Position numbers and translations under genes: made by a program | Shown here: positions 7,255 to 16,725 of the stretch, in pieces | Numbering within the stretch: the stretch's first letter is position 1 | How the letters are laid out: every line of letters begins with the position of its first letter | Origin: Dyadobacter chenhuakuii | GTDB lineage: Bacteria; Bacteroidota; Bacteroidia; Cytophagales; Spirosomataceae | Direction: 5' to 3' | NCBI RefSeq assembly: GCF_023821985.2 | Contig: NZ_CP098805.1 | Location: 1,984,001 to 2,048,000, forward strand | Length of the DNA stretch: 64,000 bases | The notes under the pieces: model-generated | The model's input: the letters and a program-made list of their open reading frames with translations, nothing else | Told to the model about the DNA's origin: nothing | The model's database searches: none

Positions 7255-9905
7255 TCGTACATTGTTAACCCCTTTAAATCACGATCTGCGGGCATCATTA
7301 AACTAAATAAATAACCGAAAACGACGCAGCTTACCAGGCCGGTGAAGGCGTACATCAGCAAATGAACGCTGGTGTAATGCTGGATCAGGATCTGCGTGAA
7401 GCAGCTGATCGCCATACCGATCATCACACCGTTTCCGCTGGCTTTTTTGGTGAAAATGCCGAGAATAAATGCGCCTCCGATACAGCCTGTGAACAAGCCA
7501 AGAATGGTGTTAAACTTATCCCAAAGCGAAGAAACGCCCTTATGCGCCATGTAGAGCGCGATGCAGGTTACGAAAATGCCGAGTAACAATGTTGTGGTTC
7601 TGGCAAAGAACAGCGTTTGTTTCGGTGTGACTTCGGGTTTGAATTTTTGGTAAAAATCGGTGGTCAGCAAGGTTGCCGTGGAGTTCATGCTCGCCTCTGT
7701 GCTGCTCATCGCTGCGGCGAAAATGCCTGCAATAAGCAACCCCGACAATCCTGCCGGAAGCTGGCTCACGATATACCACGGAAATATGTTGTCCTGATCA
7801 TTCAAAGCCATATTAACCTCCTGCGGATGCTCGCGGAAAAACAAAAACAGCAAAGTCCCGATCGAGAAGAAAACCAATGTCGAAGGCAATGTGAGCCACG
7901 CGCCGAGTTTCAGACTTTTAATCGATTCTTTTTCGGATTTGGTCGTCAGGTAACGCTGTACGGTGGTTTGGTCTGTCCCGTAAGTCAGTAAGTTGATAGC
8001 CAGCCCGCCGATAACCACCACCCAGAATGTGGGTTCGGTGAAATCGAAACGGAAATCAAAGACCTTTAATTTATCGGCGTTGTCCAATGCCTTGAAGCCT
8101 GCATCCCAGTCGGTGATGTGAAACGGCAGGTAAAACAGACAGAACAACGCACCGGTCGCCAGGATCAGAACCTGGATCACTTCCACCCAGATCACGGCTT
8201 CAATGCCGCCTTTGACGGTAAAGAAAATGCTGATCGCCCCGATCATAATGATGCAGATGTTGATGTCGATGCCCGTTACCAACGTGAGCGCAATGCTCGG
8301 AAGCAGCACCACGATGCCCATCCGGCCGATTTGGAGCAGCACGTAAAGTGAGGACGCCATCACGCGCGAACCGTAATTGAAGCGCTTACCCAGGTATTCA
8401 TATGCCGACGTCACGTGCAGCCTTCTGTAAAACGGGATGAAATAACGGGCCACCAGCGGCATCACCATAATGATAGTCATAAGCAGGAAAAAGTACGTCC
8501 AGTCGGTCCCGTACGTTTTCGCTGGAATGCCCATGAATGTGATCGCGCTGAGTTTCGCTCCGAAAATGCTGATGCCCGCAGCCCATTGCGGAATGCGCTC
8601 GCCACCTTTGAAATAGTCGTCGGTGTTGCTGGTCTTGCCGGTAAAAAGGAATCGTCCGGCCGTCATCAACAGGAAACAAATGCCCAAAACGGCCGAGTCG
8701 ATCCAGGAAAAGAATGGCTTGTGCTGAATGCTGCCTTTGGTAATGATGGGTGTGCGCGTGCCGGGGCGGATTTCGCCGCTGGGGATGAAAATGTCGTTGT
8801 CCCATTTCACGGCAGTGGTCGTGACCTGCGCCGGGCCGGGCAGCGCGTCGAGGGTAGTCCAGGCGTTAGTAATGGTGTTGTATAAATAAATGTCTTTGCT
8901 GAAACCTGCATGGGAAGTCAGCAGCGCTACTTTTTCGGCTTGCAGTTTTTGTTTCAATGCTGCGGTTTCTGCTTTTGCAATCTGCGCATTGAATGTTTCG
9001 ATCTGGTGAAACACATTGCCTTTGTCCCCGCCGATGAGCAGGATGTAGGAGGCGCCGCTGGCCACGCCCGTCCCCGCCGACCAGGTGGTAACCTGCTTTC
9101 CATCACTGATATCGGCCAGTTTCCGCCACGTTTTTTTGGCCGGATCATACGTAAAATTGCTGCTATGCAAATCACTGATCCCACTCGCCGTCGCGCTTCT
9201 TCCGCCCAGCACATACACTTGCGGCTGCTTGCCATTGTGCTGCGTCACCACCACCGAATGCGACATGGCAACCGGCAATGCGGGCAGGATTTCCCACTTC
9301 GGCGCAGCATCCGAGAGGTTTAATGCAAAAAACTGGCTGGACGGCTTGCCATTATTTTCCCCGCCTGCCACATAAATGACGTTACCAATGCTGGTCGCGC
9401 CGGCATTGGCCAGCGCAACCGGCATATCCGGTAAGGGTTTAGAAATTATTTCTTTTTTTGCAGCATTCCACTGCATTAAAAATGCCTTGTTGCTCACGCC
9501 ATTCTCCTGCTCTCCGCCGAGACAAACAATGCCGTCCGCGACAGTCGCGCTGGCTCCGTAAGCCGTTTTAACGGGCAAATGAGCTGTGTTGGCAGCGATC
9601 CATTCGTATACATCCTGCTTTTTCTGCAAGACATAAATCTCATCACGGTACACCTTTTTGCCGCCTTCCCAGGGCATACCATTGGGGAAATTAGCGCCGC
9701 CGCCCACGATGAGCACACCATTGTGCACGCCAGTGAATGCACCGGCTACGCCCAGCTGTTTTTGGCCGTCGGATGCGGGCGGCAGGTTGGTTAATTCCGT
9801 CCACACGATCTCATTCGCCTTTTGATCCTGGGCATGCAGGGTTGGTGACCACATAAAATGTAAGCAAAGTAGAAAACAGAGAAAAGGAATCTGGCGCTGC
9901 ATCAA
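7251..9905 (-). CDS. Fusion: periplasmic NanM-type sialic acid mutarotase (kelch) + SSS-family sodium:sialic acid symporter
   Basis: This 884-residue fusion has three parts. Residues 1-25 form a signal peptide or anchor (QIPFLCFLLCLHFMWSP). Residues about 30-390 form a six-bladed kelch propeller with the repeated glycine motifs VLIVGGGANF, IVCLGGEQENG, VIYVAGGENNG, VYVLGGRSAT, YILLIGGDKGN and DIFIPSGEI, as in the cyclically permuted NanM mutarotases. Residues about 398-884 form a sodium:solute symporter with some 13 helices, including SNTDDYFKGGERIPQWAAGI and STEASMNSTATLLTTDFYQ. Because SSS transporters have a periplasmic N-terminus, the propeller would sit in the periplasm, where it would speed anomer conversion of released Neu5Ac beside the permease. 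The ends overlap both neighbours by four bases. Such fusions occur in this phylum, and the substrate assignment rests on the operon. Confidence 0.9.
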   Translation of the reverse strand: MMQRQIPFLCFLLCLHFMWSPTLHAQDQKANEIVWTELTNLPPASDGQKQLGVAGAFTGVHNGVLIVGGGANFPNGMPWEGGKKVYRDEIYVLQKKQDVYEWIAANTAHLPVKTAYGASATVADGIVCLGGEQENGVSNKAFLMQWNAAKKEIISKPLPDMPVALANAGATSIGNVIYVAGGENNGKPSSQFFALNLSDAAPKWEILPALPVAMSHSVVVTQHNGKQPQVYVLGGRSATASGISDLHSSNFTYDPAKKTWRKLADISDGKQVTTWSAGTGVASGASYILLIGGDKGNVFHQIETFNAQIAKAETAALKQKLQAEKVALLTSHAGFSKDIYLYNTITNAWTTLDALPGPAQVTTTAVKWDNDIFIPSGEIRPGTRTPIITKGSIQHKPFFSWIDSAVLGICFLLMTAGRFLFTGKTSNTDDYFKGGERIPQWAAGISIFGAKLSAITFMGIPAKTYGTDWTYFFLLMTIIMVMPLVARYFIPFYRRLHVTSAYEYLGKRFNYGSRVMASSLYVLLQIGRMGIVVLLPSIALTLVTGIDINICIIMIGAISIFFTVKGGIEAVIWVEVIQVLILATGALFCLFYLPFHITDWDAGFKALDNADKLKVFDFRFDFTEPTFWVVVIGGLAINLLTYGTDQTTVQRYLTTKSEKESIKSLKLGAWLTLPSTLVFFSIGTLLFLFFREHPQEVNMALNDQDNIFPWYIVSQLPAGLSGLLIAGIFAAAMSSTEASMNSTATLLTTDFYQKFKPEVTPKQTLFFARTTTLLLGIFVTCIALYMAHKGVSSLWDKFNTILGLFTGCIGGAFILGIFTKKASGNGVMIGMAISCFTQILIQHYTSVHLLMYAFTGLVSCVVFGYLFSLMMPADRDLKGLTMYE

Positions 9906-10843
9906 TGAGTGGTTTTGGCCATCGCCTGGCCTGATTTAAATGTATCAAAATCCAGCGCGGCAACGTCCGATTGGAATGCGTCAAACTGCGCCTCGCTCAT
10001 GTTTTTTACCGGCAGGCGAAATGTACCACAATCCATCCCAACAACCTTCATATAAGCCTTACCAACGGAAATTCCACCGTATTTGCCCAAAAGGCGGATC
10101 ATATCAATCGACTGCTGCTGCAACGCGCCCGCTTTGGCCATATCATTTTGTTCAAATGCCTCGATCAGTGCATGATACAGTGGCGCGGCATAGTTAAATG
10201 TGCTTCCTACTGCGCCTTTCGCGCCCACAGCCAGCGCAGAAAGCATATTTTCATCACGTCCCCAGAGCATATCATATTTGCCGTTCTGAAAATTCAGGCA
10301 AGATTGAAAATCCATAAAATCTTCATGCGTATACTTGATGCCCGCAAAATTGGGAATTCGCCCGTCAATGGCTTTCAGCAAATCGAACATGGCAAAACCG
10401 ACGCCGGTCAGCACCGGAATGTGATAATAGTAGAACGGCATGTCCGGCACCCGTTCGGCAATGGCGATAATGCATTCCGCCAGCATTTCCACATTGGCGG
10501 GTTTGAAATAAAACGGGCTCGTGAACGAAACCGCGTCCAATCCAATCTCCTGGGCATGTTTGGCCAGCTCAATGCAATCGGCAAGGCAGGTTCCGCCGAG
10601 CAGCGGCATAATGGTAAAATCAATGTCGTCGCCGGCGCAATCTGCCCATGCTTCGGCCACCTGCTTTTTCTCGGAAACGGTCATGGAAACACCTTCACCC
10701 GTGGAGCCGCAGATGAATGCGCCTTTGATGCCGTTTTGTTTTAAAAATTGATAATAAGCCGGGATCAAATCCAGGTTAAGGCTGCCGTCGGCGCGCATGG
10801 GTGTAAACGGAGCGGCAATGAGGCCTTTCAAATGTAAATTCAT
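9902..10843 (-). CDS. nanA: N-acetylneuraminate lyase (DHDPS/NAL superfamily)
   Basis: The 313-residue TIM-barrel aldolase cleaves N-acetylneuraminate to pyruvate and N-acetylmannosamine. The carboxylate-binding motif GSTGEG (47-52), the tyrosine of the catalytic relay in FYYYHIP (138-140) and the Schiff-base Lys170 in NFAGIKYTHED are all present. The length and these motifs fit lyases rather than dihydrodipicolinate synthases, and every neighbour is a sialic acid gene. It has no signal peptide and acts in the cytoplasm after the fused symporter brings the sugar in. The stop overlaps the next start by four bases. It follows the susD-like gene by 24 bp. Its product goes to the AGE epimerase encoded three genes on. 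Confidence 0.9.
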   Translation of the reverse strand: MNLHLKGLIAAPFTPMRADGSLNLDLIPAYYQFLKQNGIKGAFICGSTGEGVSMTVSEKKQVAEAWADCAGDDIDFTIMPLLGGTCLADCIELAKHAQEIGLDAVSFTSPFYFKPANVEMLAECIIAIAERVPDMPFYYYHIPVLTGVGFAMFDLLKAIDGRIPNFAGIKYTHEDFMDFQSCLNFQNGKYDMLWGRDENMLSALAVGAKGAVGSTFNYAAPLYHALIEAFEQNDMAKAGALQQQSIDMIRLLGKYGGISVGKAYMKVVGMDCGTFRLPVKNMSEAQFDAFQSDVAALDFDTFKSGQAMAKTTH

Positions 10844-10867
10844 AATATATTAGTGAAAATCTGATGC

Positions 10868-12448
10868 TTAATTAGGTCTTGCAGTGGTGTAACCCGGCGT
10901 CTGCGCCACAAGCGGATCGTTGGTCCAGATGGCAGCCTCGATAGGCCACAAAATCCGGTACGCCTGGGTGGTTTTGTCCAGGACTCCGTAAGGATGGTTT
11001 GTACTCTTAAATATAAGAGGTTCAGCGGCATACTTCATCCGGCGCAGGTCGTACCAGCGCTTTCCTTCGTGTACAAATTCTTTGGTACGCTCCTCGAAAA
11101 TCGCCAGCTCGTTGGCATCTTTCCCTGCATTCTTAAATGGCTTCGGATCTTTCGCAGGCGCAAACGCGCGGTCACGCACGGGCTGAATGAATTGTGTGGG
11201 ATCGCCGCCCTCTGCATTCGTGATTTCGGCCAGCATTAGGAGACGATCTGCTTCGCGGTAAACGGGCCAGTCGTCGGAGAAATAGCGCTTGTTGGCATCA
11301 ATTGTTCCCAGGAATTTGACCAATGCTGTATTCTTGATCGTGGTCACATTGGGTTTCACGTCTGTATTTACTTTGTAATAATCGTAAAAAGTCGCGTTGC
11401 GCCTGCTGTCGGCCACATCATAAGATTGGAAAAGCTCGAACGTATAAGCATACCGCTGGATCACCTGCTGCGAATTAGGCGCGGCCAGTACGAGCGGGTC
11501 CACGAGGAAATTTCCTACGCCTGCGCTCACCGTCGAGTCTTTATAATGCAGCCCGTTGAAGTTGAAAGTCGAGTAAGTGTAAGCCGCCACGCCGCTCATT
11601 TCAGCCTCGCCCACCCGGAAACGGATCGCGAAGATGATCTCGTTGTTATTTTTTTGATTATAGGCGAATACATTGGCAAAATTTGGAAGTAATGCCGCGC
11701 CGGTCACTGCATTCAATGCTTTTTTAGCTTCCGCCAGATCGGCTGTTGCGCCATACACTTTGGCAGACCACAGAAAAACCTCTCCTTTCAGCATCAAAGC
11801 TGCATTGGGCGACCATTGACTTTTATCAGTAACCGCAGCCTGCACGCCAAAAAGCGAGATCGACTTGTTCACATCCGCCTTCACCGCCGCCAGCACATCC
11901 GCCTCGGCTGCACGTGCTTTCCGCAAAATCACCGCATCGGTGGTCCCATTCAAAACATCCGCTTCCAGCACAAGCGGCACGCCGCCGTAAGTTCTCAGCA
12001 AGTGGAAATAATAGTAAGCGCGCATGGCATAAGCCTGGGCCAAAAGGTAACTTTTGCGCGTTTCGGACAGGAATGTGATGGCTTCTACTTTTTGTATAAA
12101 TAAGTTGAGCTGCAAAATAGGCCCGTAGAATCCGGCCCAGTTGTTCACGCCTGAGGACGTTTCTTCAAGCCGCTGTTCGATCACGGGCAACTCGTTCAGG
12201 GACGTCGCCTGGCGGTCGACCGTGCTGTAATTTCCACCGCGCATTTCGCCCAGGCGCAGAAACTGAAACTGATTATCACGGAATTGCTTGTGCAAACCCA
12301 CCATAAAATTGCTTACCTGCGACTCGTTCTGCCAAAAGTTGCTGTCCCCGAAATAATCCTGCGGAACGAGTTCAAGCGCATCCTGGCAGGAGCTGCCCAG
12401 CACCGAAAGCAGTGCCCAGCAGATGTAAATTCTGATTTTTTTCATCAT
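10868..12448 (-). CDS. SusD/RagB-family sialic-acid-binding outer-membrane lipoprotein
   Basis: The 526-residue lipoprotein begins with a signal peptide ending in LGSSCQDALELVPQD, the usual SusD opening. It has the TPR-like region YLLAQAYAMRAYYYFHLLRTYGGVPLV and the family C-terminal motif FVHEGKRWYDLRRM. SusD-like proteins form the lid of the SusC channel at the cell surface and capture the substrate, here presumably sialylated glycans or free sialic acid. The start lies directly after the SusC stop, with one base between. An alternative ATG one codon downstream (12445) is equally good. Ligand specificity cannot be read by eye. Confidence 0.9.
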   Translation of the reverse strand: MMKKIRIYICWALLSVLGSSCQDALELVPQDYFGDSNFWQNESQVSNFMVGLHKQFRDNQFQFLRLGEMRGGNYSTVDRQATSLNELPVIEQRLEETSSGVNNWAGFYGPILQLNLFIQKVEAITFLSETRKSYLLAQAYAMRAYYYFHLLRTYGGVPLVLEADVLNGTTDAVILRKARAAEADVLAAVKADVNKSISLFGVQAAVTDKSQWSPNAALMLKGEVFLWSAKVYGATADLAEAKKALNAVTGAALLPNFANVFAYNQKNNNEIIFAIRFRVGEAEMSGVAAYTYSTFNFNGLHYKDSTVSAGVGNFLVDPLVLAAPNSQQVIQRYAYTFELFQSYDVADSRRNATFYDYYKVNTDVKPNVTTIKNTALVKFLGTIDANKRYFSDDWPVYREADRLLMLAEITNAEGGDPTQFIQPVRDRAFAPAKDPKPFKNAGKDANELAIFEERTKEFVHEGKRWYDLRRMKYAAEPLIFKSTNHPYGVLDKTTQAYRILWPIEAAIWTNDPLVAQTPGYTTARPN

Positions 12449-12449
12449 G

Positions 12450-15400
12450 TCAAAAAGTGAAGTTGGCTCCGAGAATAAGGGTTGTAGGAATAGTATAAGC
12501 GCTGTTTTGCGAGCCGGTGCGCTCGGGCAGGCTCAGCATTTTGTTGGTCACATAGCCCAGGTTCTGGCCCGTCGCGGTGAATGTTAACCCGGCAATTTTA
12601 GCCCGCTGCAACAGCGATGAGGGAACAGTGTAGCTCAGGGAAACTTCGCGGAATGCGAGGTAAGACGAGTTCACCCAGAACATGCTGCTCGGGCGGTCGA
12701 AATTCTTGGAATTCAGCTGATCGGCCCAGGTGTAGCGCGGATATTTTGCATCCGGGTTGTCGGGCGTCCAGGTTTCTTTTACCATTTCGGTTGCATTGAA
12801 TTCACCCTGGAAGCTGCCCAGCGACCACATTTGCTGGAAATCCATTTGTTTGTGTCCCAGTGCAAAGTCCATCCGCGCGAAAAGCGAGAGGTTTTTCCAG
12901 CGGATCGTCGTGTTGAAACCGCCCGTCCATCTTGGAATCGTCCGGCCCAGTGAAACCATGTCCCGCGTATCAATCGTGTCGTTCTGATCCAGATCTTTCC
13001 ACATCATATCGCCCAATTGCGTCGAAATGTAAGTGGCCCTGTTCAGATTTTTAGAATTGATCAATGCATTGCTTGCCACCCGTTTTCCGGCCGACGCGCC
13101 ATATTGCACTTCGCCGGCGGCGATGTCTATTTTGTTGTATTTGTCAAGATCTTCGCCCGTGCGGATGATGCCATCGCTCACGTAACCAAAAATTTCCCCC
13201 GGCTCCTGCCCTTCCTGCAAGCCGCCCGCCCAGATCACATTGCCTGACCGCGGATCGTAAATGCGCTGCCCGCCCTGGCGGTTATTGGCATTGCCATTGA
13301 AAGGCAATTTCAGCACCAGATTCTTGTTATAAGCCGCATTCGCTCCGATCTGCACCGTGAAATCCTGTTTTTGGACCGCCTTGAAAATTCCTTCCAGCTC
13401 CACGCCGCGGTTGCGCATGCTCCCGTTATTGGTACGAATGCTCGTCACACCTGCGGATGTCGGCAGCAATACGCTGGCAATTTTGTCCGTAGTCACGCGG
13501 TTGTAAACGGCAATGTTGGTTGTAATGCGGTTATTAAAGAATCCCATTTCCACGCCTGCTTCCACCGTATTGCTTTTCTCCCATTTCAGGTTCGGATTGG
13601 CTACGCCGGTTTGCAAAAATCCAATGCTCCCATTGTAGGGAATTTGCGAATTATAAGCGCCCTGCAACTCATAAACACCGATTCCGTTGTTGGTACCAAT
13701 GCCGATGTTGCCATTTTTTCCATAACTCGCACGCAGTTTCAGGAAAGAAAGCCATTGCTGGGTAGAGGCCATAAATTCCTCCTTATGCACAAGCCACCCC
13801 GCGGAGAATGCCGGGAAAGTGCCAAATTGATTATCGCCAATCAGCCTCGAATAACCATCACGTCTAACTGTAAACGAAGCCAGATATTTGCCGTCGTAGT
13901 CATAATTCAATCTGGCAAAACCCGAGATAATGCGTTCCTGGGTATGGTAGGAATCGATGCTGCGCGTGTTGGCGTCGTTGATCGTCAGGCCGAGATCCTG
14001 AAAATCGTCTGTGGGCGCCAGTCTGCCGGCTGCGGAGAAACCACGTGTGGCTTCGTCGTAATATTCAAATCCGGCCATGGCGTCGATGTAGCTTTTGCCA
14101 AGGAATGATTTCTTATAGTTCAAAATGGCATTGTAAGTCTGACGGATGGTGCGGTCGAAGCCTGCGGATGAAGCCCTGTCCCTGTTCCAGCCTGTGTTCG
14201 GATTCGTCGCGCTCATGATCCCGATCCGGAAGTCGCGGTTGAAGGATTCGGCTTCGGCTTCGTCGTACATTAATATCCCGCCCACGCGCAAAAACAAGTC
14301 ATTCCTGAAATCAACTTTAAATGCTTGCCCGAGCGTGAATTTGTCGGACTGGTTTCTTCTTTTGTACTTGTCCAGGTTCAGGCTGGGATTGCCGTCGTTG
14401 GCATCGCGGCCGAGGATCAGCTCTCCGTTAGCATTCGTCCCGCGCATCGTAGGCGGCGCGGAAAGCATTCTGCCCCAGTAGTTTGCCTCGCCGTTTTGCA
14501 GCGACTGGTCCCGCCAGTTAGCACGTGCAAATGCCAGACTACTCTCTGATTTCAGCCAGCTTTTGATCTTGTAATCACCATTCAATGTAAAGGTTAACCG
14601 GCGATAGAATGTGCCAAGCGACAGTCCGTCTTCATTGTAATAGCCCAGATTAGCATAGTAACCGCCTTTTTCATTTCCGCCATTCATCCCAATGTTATAA
14701 TCCTGAGAAATAGCGGGCGATTTGAATGCATAATCTCCGTAATTGAAGCCTTTGTAGATCAGATCCGCATTCGTCCCGTTGGGATCGTAAGCGCCTGCTT
14801 CATTGGTTTTAATAGGATCTTTCATCGTTTTCCAGCCGTCGTTAGCACTCAGCAATTCGCGGTTCTGGTCGGTGAGACGCATCGTGCTCCATATCGCGCG
14901 GGAATCGTAGTTTCCGTCCAGAATGTTGCCGTTTGCATCTTTATATAAGTTGCCTGTGCCGCGCGGACCAACGCCGCTTAGCAGCGATGAAGTGGTAACG
15001 CCGTTCTTAATGGCTTCCACCACGCCCATCCGCGTCCATTTGATGTAATCTTCCGCGTTGAGATAGTCGTAAGGCACATTCAGGAAGTTGATCCCGGTTT
15101 TGGATTTAAATGTAATAGAAGAAGAACCGGCCTTCCCTCTTTTGGAAGTGATCAGCACCACACCGTTGCTGGCGCGCGCTCCGTAAATAGCTGTGGCAGA
15201 AGCATCTTTTAACACTTCCATGCTCTCAATGTCATCCGGGTTAATGTCGCTCAGCGAGCCGCGCACCTGTCCATCCACTACGATAAGCGGACTTCCGCTG
15301 CCGTCGAAATTGGTCCCGCCGCGCAACGTGATGGTTGCTACTGAGCCGGGGCGGCCCGTTGCCGTCGATACGCGCACACCGGCAATGGTCCCGGCAAGCG

Positions 15401-15836
15401 CCTGGGCCGGATTGGACCGCATACCCGTTTCCAAAACCTTGGCGTCCAGCTTGGCAATGGACGAAGTGATCTTGGTCCGACTGGCTGATCCATAACCGGT
15501 TACCACGACTTCATTCAACGAGGAAACATCCGGTTTAAGGACTATATCCAGCGTCGCAGCCGCGCCCGCAGGCACTTCCTGGATCACGTAACCCACCATT
15601 CTGAACTGCACCACATCGCCGCCGCTCACCTGGATCGAATAATCGCCGTCCACCGAAGTTTCTGTGGCAACGCTTTTTCCTTTGAGCAAAACCGTGACGT
15701 TCGGAAGCGGTTGCTTGTCGTCCTCGGAAATCACCTTGCCGGTGAGTAACCTCCCCGACTGCGCTTGCAGAGCCATTGCCAGGCAAACCCCGGCAAGGCT
15801 CAAAAGCACTTTCAGGCGCGTAATGTTGAATTTCAT
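12450..15836 (-). CDS. SusC/RagA-family TonB-dependent outer-membrane transporter of the nan operon
   Basis: The 1128-residue transporter starts with a signal peptide (KVLLSLAGVCLAMALQAQ). A carboxypeptidase-regulatory-like domain follows (LTGKVISEDDKQPLPNVTVLL), then the linker LNEVVVTGYGSASR, a plug with SDINPDDIESMEVLKDASA and a long beta-barrel ending in an aromatic residue (LILGANFTF). The ATG at 15836 was chosen because it precedes the signal peptide. A longer in-frame start would run into the operator. It is the first gene of the nan operon, directly followed by susD. The promoter is overlapped by an operator matching one before the divergent GntR regulator gene, so expression is probably induced by a sialic acid intermediate. 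Confidence 0.92.
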   Translation of the reverse strand: MKFNITRLKVLLSLAGVCLAMALQAQSGRLLTGKVISEDDKQPLPNVTVLLKGKSVATETSVDGDYSIQVSGGDVVQFRMVGYVIQEVPAGAAATLDIVLKPDVSSLNEVVVTGYGSASRTKITSSIAKLDAKVLETGMRSNPAQALAGTIAGVRVSTATGRPGSVATITLRGGTNFDGSGSPLIVVDGQVRGSLSDINPDDIESMEVLKDASATAIYGARASNGVVLITSKRGKAGSSSITFKSKTGINFLNVPYDYLNAEDYIKWTRMGVVEAIKNGVTTSSLLSGVGPRGTGNLYKDANGNILDGNYDSRAIWSTMRLTDQNRELLSANDGWKTMKDPIKTNEAGAYDPNGTNADLIYKGFNYGDYAFKSPAISQDYNIGMNGGNEKGGYYANLGYYNEDGLSLGTFYRRLTFTLNGDYKIKSWLKSESSLAFARANWRDQSLQNGEANYWGRMLSAPPTMRGTNANGELILGRDANDGNPSLNLDKYKRRNQSDKFTLGQAFKVDFRNDLFLRVGGILMYDEAEAESFNRDFRIGIMSATNPNTGWNRDRASSAGFDRTIRQTYNAILNYKKSFLGKSYIDAMAGFEYYDEATRGFSAAGRLAPTDDFQDLGLTINDANTRSIDSYHTQERIISGFARLNYDYDGKYLASFTVRRDGYSRLIGDNQFGTFPAFSAGWLVHKEEFMASTQQWLSFLKLRASYGKNGNIGIGTNNGIGVYELQGAYNSQIPYNGSIGFLQTGVANPNLKWEKSNTVEAGVEMGFFNNRITTNIAVYNRVTTDKIASVLLPTSAGVTSIRTNNGSMRNRGVELEGIFKAVQKQDFTVQIGANAAYNKNLVLKLPFNGNANNRQGGQRIYDPRSGNVIWAGGLQEGQEPGEIFGYVSDGIIRTGEDLDKYNKIDIAAGEVQYGASAGKRVASNALINSKNLNRATYISTQLGDMMWKDLDQNDTIDTRDMVSLGRTIPRWTGGFNTTIRWKNLSLFARMDFALGHKQMDFQQMWSLGSFQGEFNATEMVKETWTPDNPDAKYPRYTWADQLNSKNFDRPSSMFWVNSSYLAFREVSLSYTVPSSLLQRAKIAGLTFTATGQNLGYVTNKMLSLPERTGSQNSAYTIPTTLILGANFTF

Positions 15837-15859
15837 AAAAAGGTTAAGTTTTAGGATTT

Positions 15860-15912
15860 GTATTATGTATGACATAATAAAGGTAAAGGGTTAACGGTGT
15901 TGATTCCAAGCA
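15860..15912 (-). promoter_or_regulatory. nan operon promoter with overlapping GntR operator (site 1)
   Basis: A perfect inverted repeat with arms TATTATGT (15861-15868) and ACATAATA (15872-15879) surrounds ATG. It contains the GTnnnAC core typical of FadR-subfamily operators. On the minus strand a near-consensus -7 box TACCTTTA (15878-15885) touches the operator, and a TTG about 21 bp upstream could be the -33 element. A repressor bound here would cover the transcription start. The 15-bp string GTATTATGTATGACA recurs inverted at 15992-16006 in front of the regulator gene. Confidence 0.65.
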
Positions 15913-15963
15913 TCTTGTGAAAATTATTTTTTATGATGGTAAATTGATAATAAAAAAATCCAC

Positions 15964-16006
15964 TTGCGGATTGGAAGAAAACCCGCACATTTGTCATACA
16001 TAATAC
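15964..16006 (+). promoter_or_regulatory. gntR promoter with overlapping operator (site 2)
   Basis: TGTCATACATAATAC at 15992-16006 is the exact inverse of the 15-bp core of site 1, so both divergent genes are preceded by the same string in the same orientation relative to themselves. A TTG at 15964 and CACATTTG at 15986-15993 (one mismatch to TAnnTTTG), 19 bp apart, form a plausible promoter whose -7 region the operator overlaps. The core centres of the two sites are 126 bp apart, about twelve helical turns. This predicts autorepression and possibly looping. Confidence 0.55.
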
Positions 16007-16020
16007 GCCTTACGCTTCAA

Positions 16021-16725
16021 ATGGACGACATTTTTCACAACATCAAGAGCATTGACACCAGCTCGCTGGTAGACAAAGTTGAGAGTAACCTGATTGCTTT
16101 ATTTATTGAAAAGAATTTCAAAGTGGGCGACTCCATCCCCAAAGAATTGGAATTGGCGCAGTCGCTTGGGGTAAGCCGGACGGTGGTGCGGGAGGCCATG
16201 CTGCGCTTGCGGCTGATGGGATTGGTGGAATCCAAAAAGCACCGCGGCGCTGTGATCACCAGCCCCGACCTGGTTTCAATTTTGGAAAAAAGCATGAACC
16301 CGAAGATCCTGGATGGCAATACATTGAAAGAGATCTTTGAAATGCGCCTGTCGCTGGAAATCGGGATGGCCGACTTTATTATGGAGCGCGTTACGCCCGA
16401 TGATATCGTTGCTTTGAAAGTTCTCGTGGAAACCGAGCCCTCATCCTCGGACCGGATGCTTTTCCAGATCGAGCATGAGATCGCATTTCATGGAAAACTC
16501 TATGAGATCACGCGCAATGAGACCATGAAAAAATTCCAGCGGTTGCTTTTACCCGTGTTCGATTATGTGCACAAAAGCGGTTTGCTGCGCAAATATTCAT
16601 CGAATGCAAATTTCGTCTCGCACAAAGGACTGGTGGAAATTATTGAAAACGGGAATTCCGAGCAGTTGCGCAATGCCATGCGGAGCCATTTGGAAAATCA
16701 TTTTGCACGGCTTTTTATGAAGTAA
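16021..16725 (+). CDS. nanR: GntR-family regulator, FadR/FCD subfamily, probable nan repressor
   Basis: The 234-residue protein has an N-terminal winged helix (about 14-80) with the GntR signature VGDSIPKELELAQSLGVSRT and VVREAMLRLRLMGLVE. An all-helical FCD effector domain follows (about 95-234) that includes LKEIFEMRLSLEIGMADF, the metal-ligand type histidine in HEIAFHGKLYE, and later histidines in SHKGLVEI and SHLENHFARL. It is transcribed away from the nan operon, and matching operators overlap both promoters, so it most likely represses the operon and itself until a sialic acid derivative binds. The start at 16021 is the first ATG after the operator. It is not an orthologue-level match to E. 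coli NanR that I can prove, so the symbol is functional. Confidence 0.82.
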   Translation: MDDIFHNIKSIDTSSLVDKVESNLIALFIEKNFKVGDSIPKELELAQSLGVSRTVVREAMLRLRLMGLVESKKHRGAVITSPDLVSILEKSMNPKILDGNTLKEIFEMRLSLEIGMADFIMERVTPDDIVALKVLVETEPSSSDRMLFQIEHEIAFHGKLYEITRNETMKKFQRLLLPVFDYVHKSGLLRKYSSNANFVSHKGLVEIIENGNSEQLRNAMRSHLENHFARLFMK

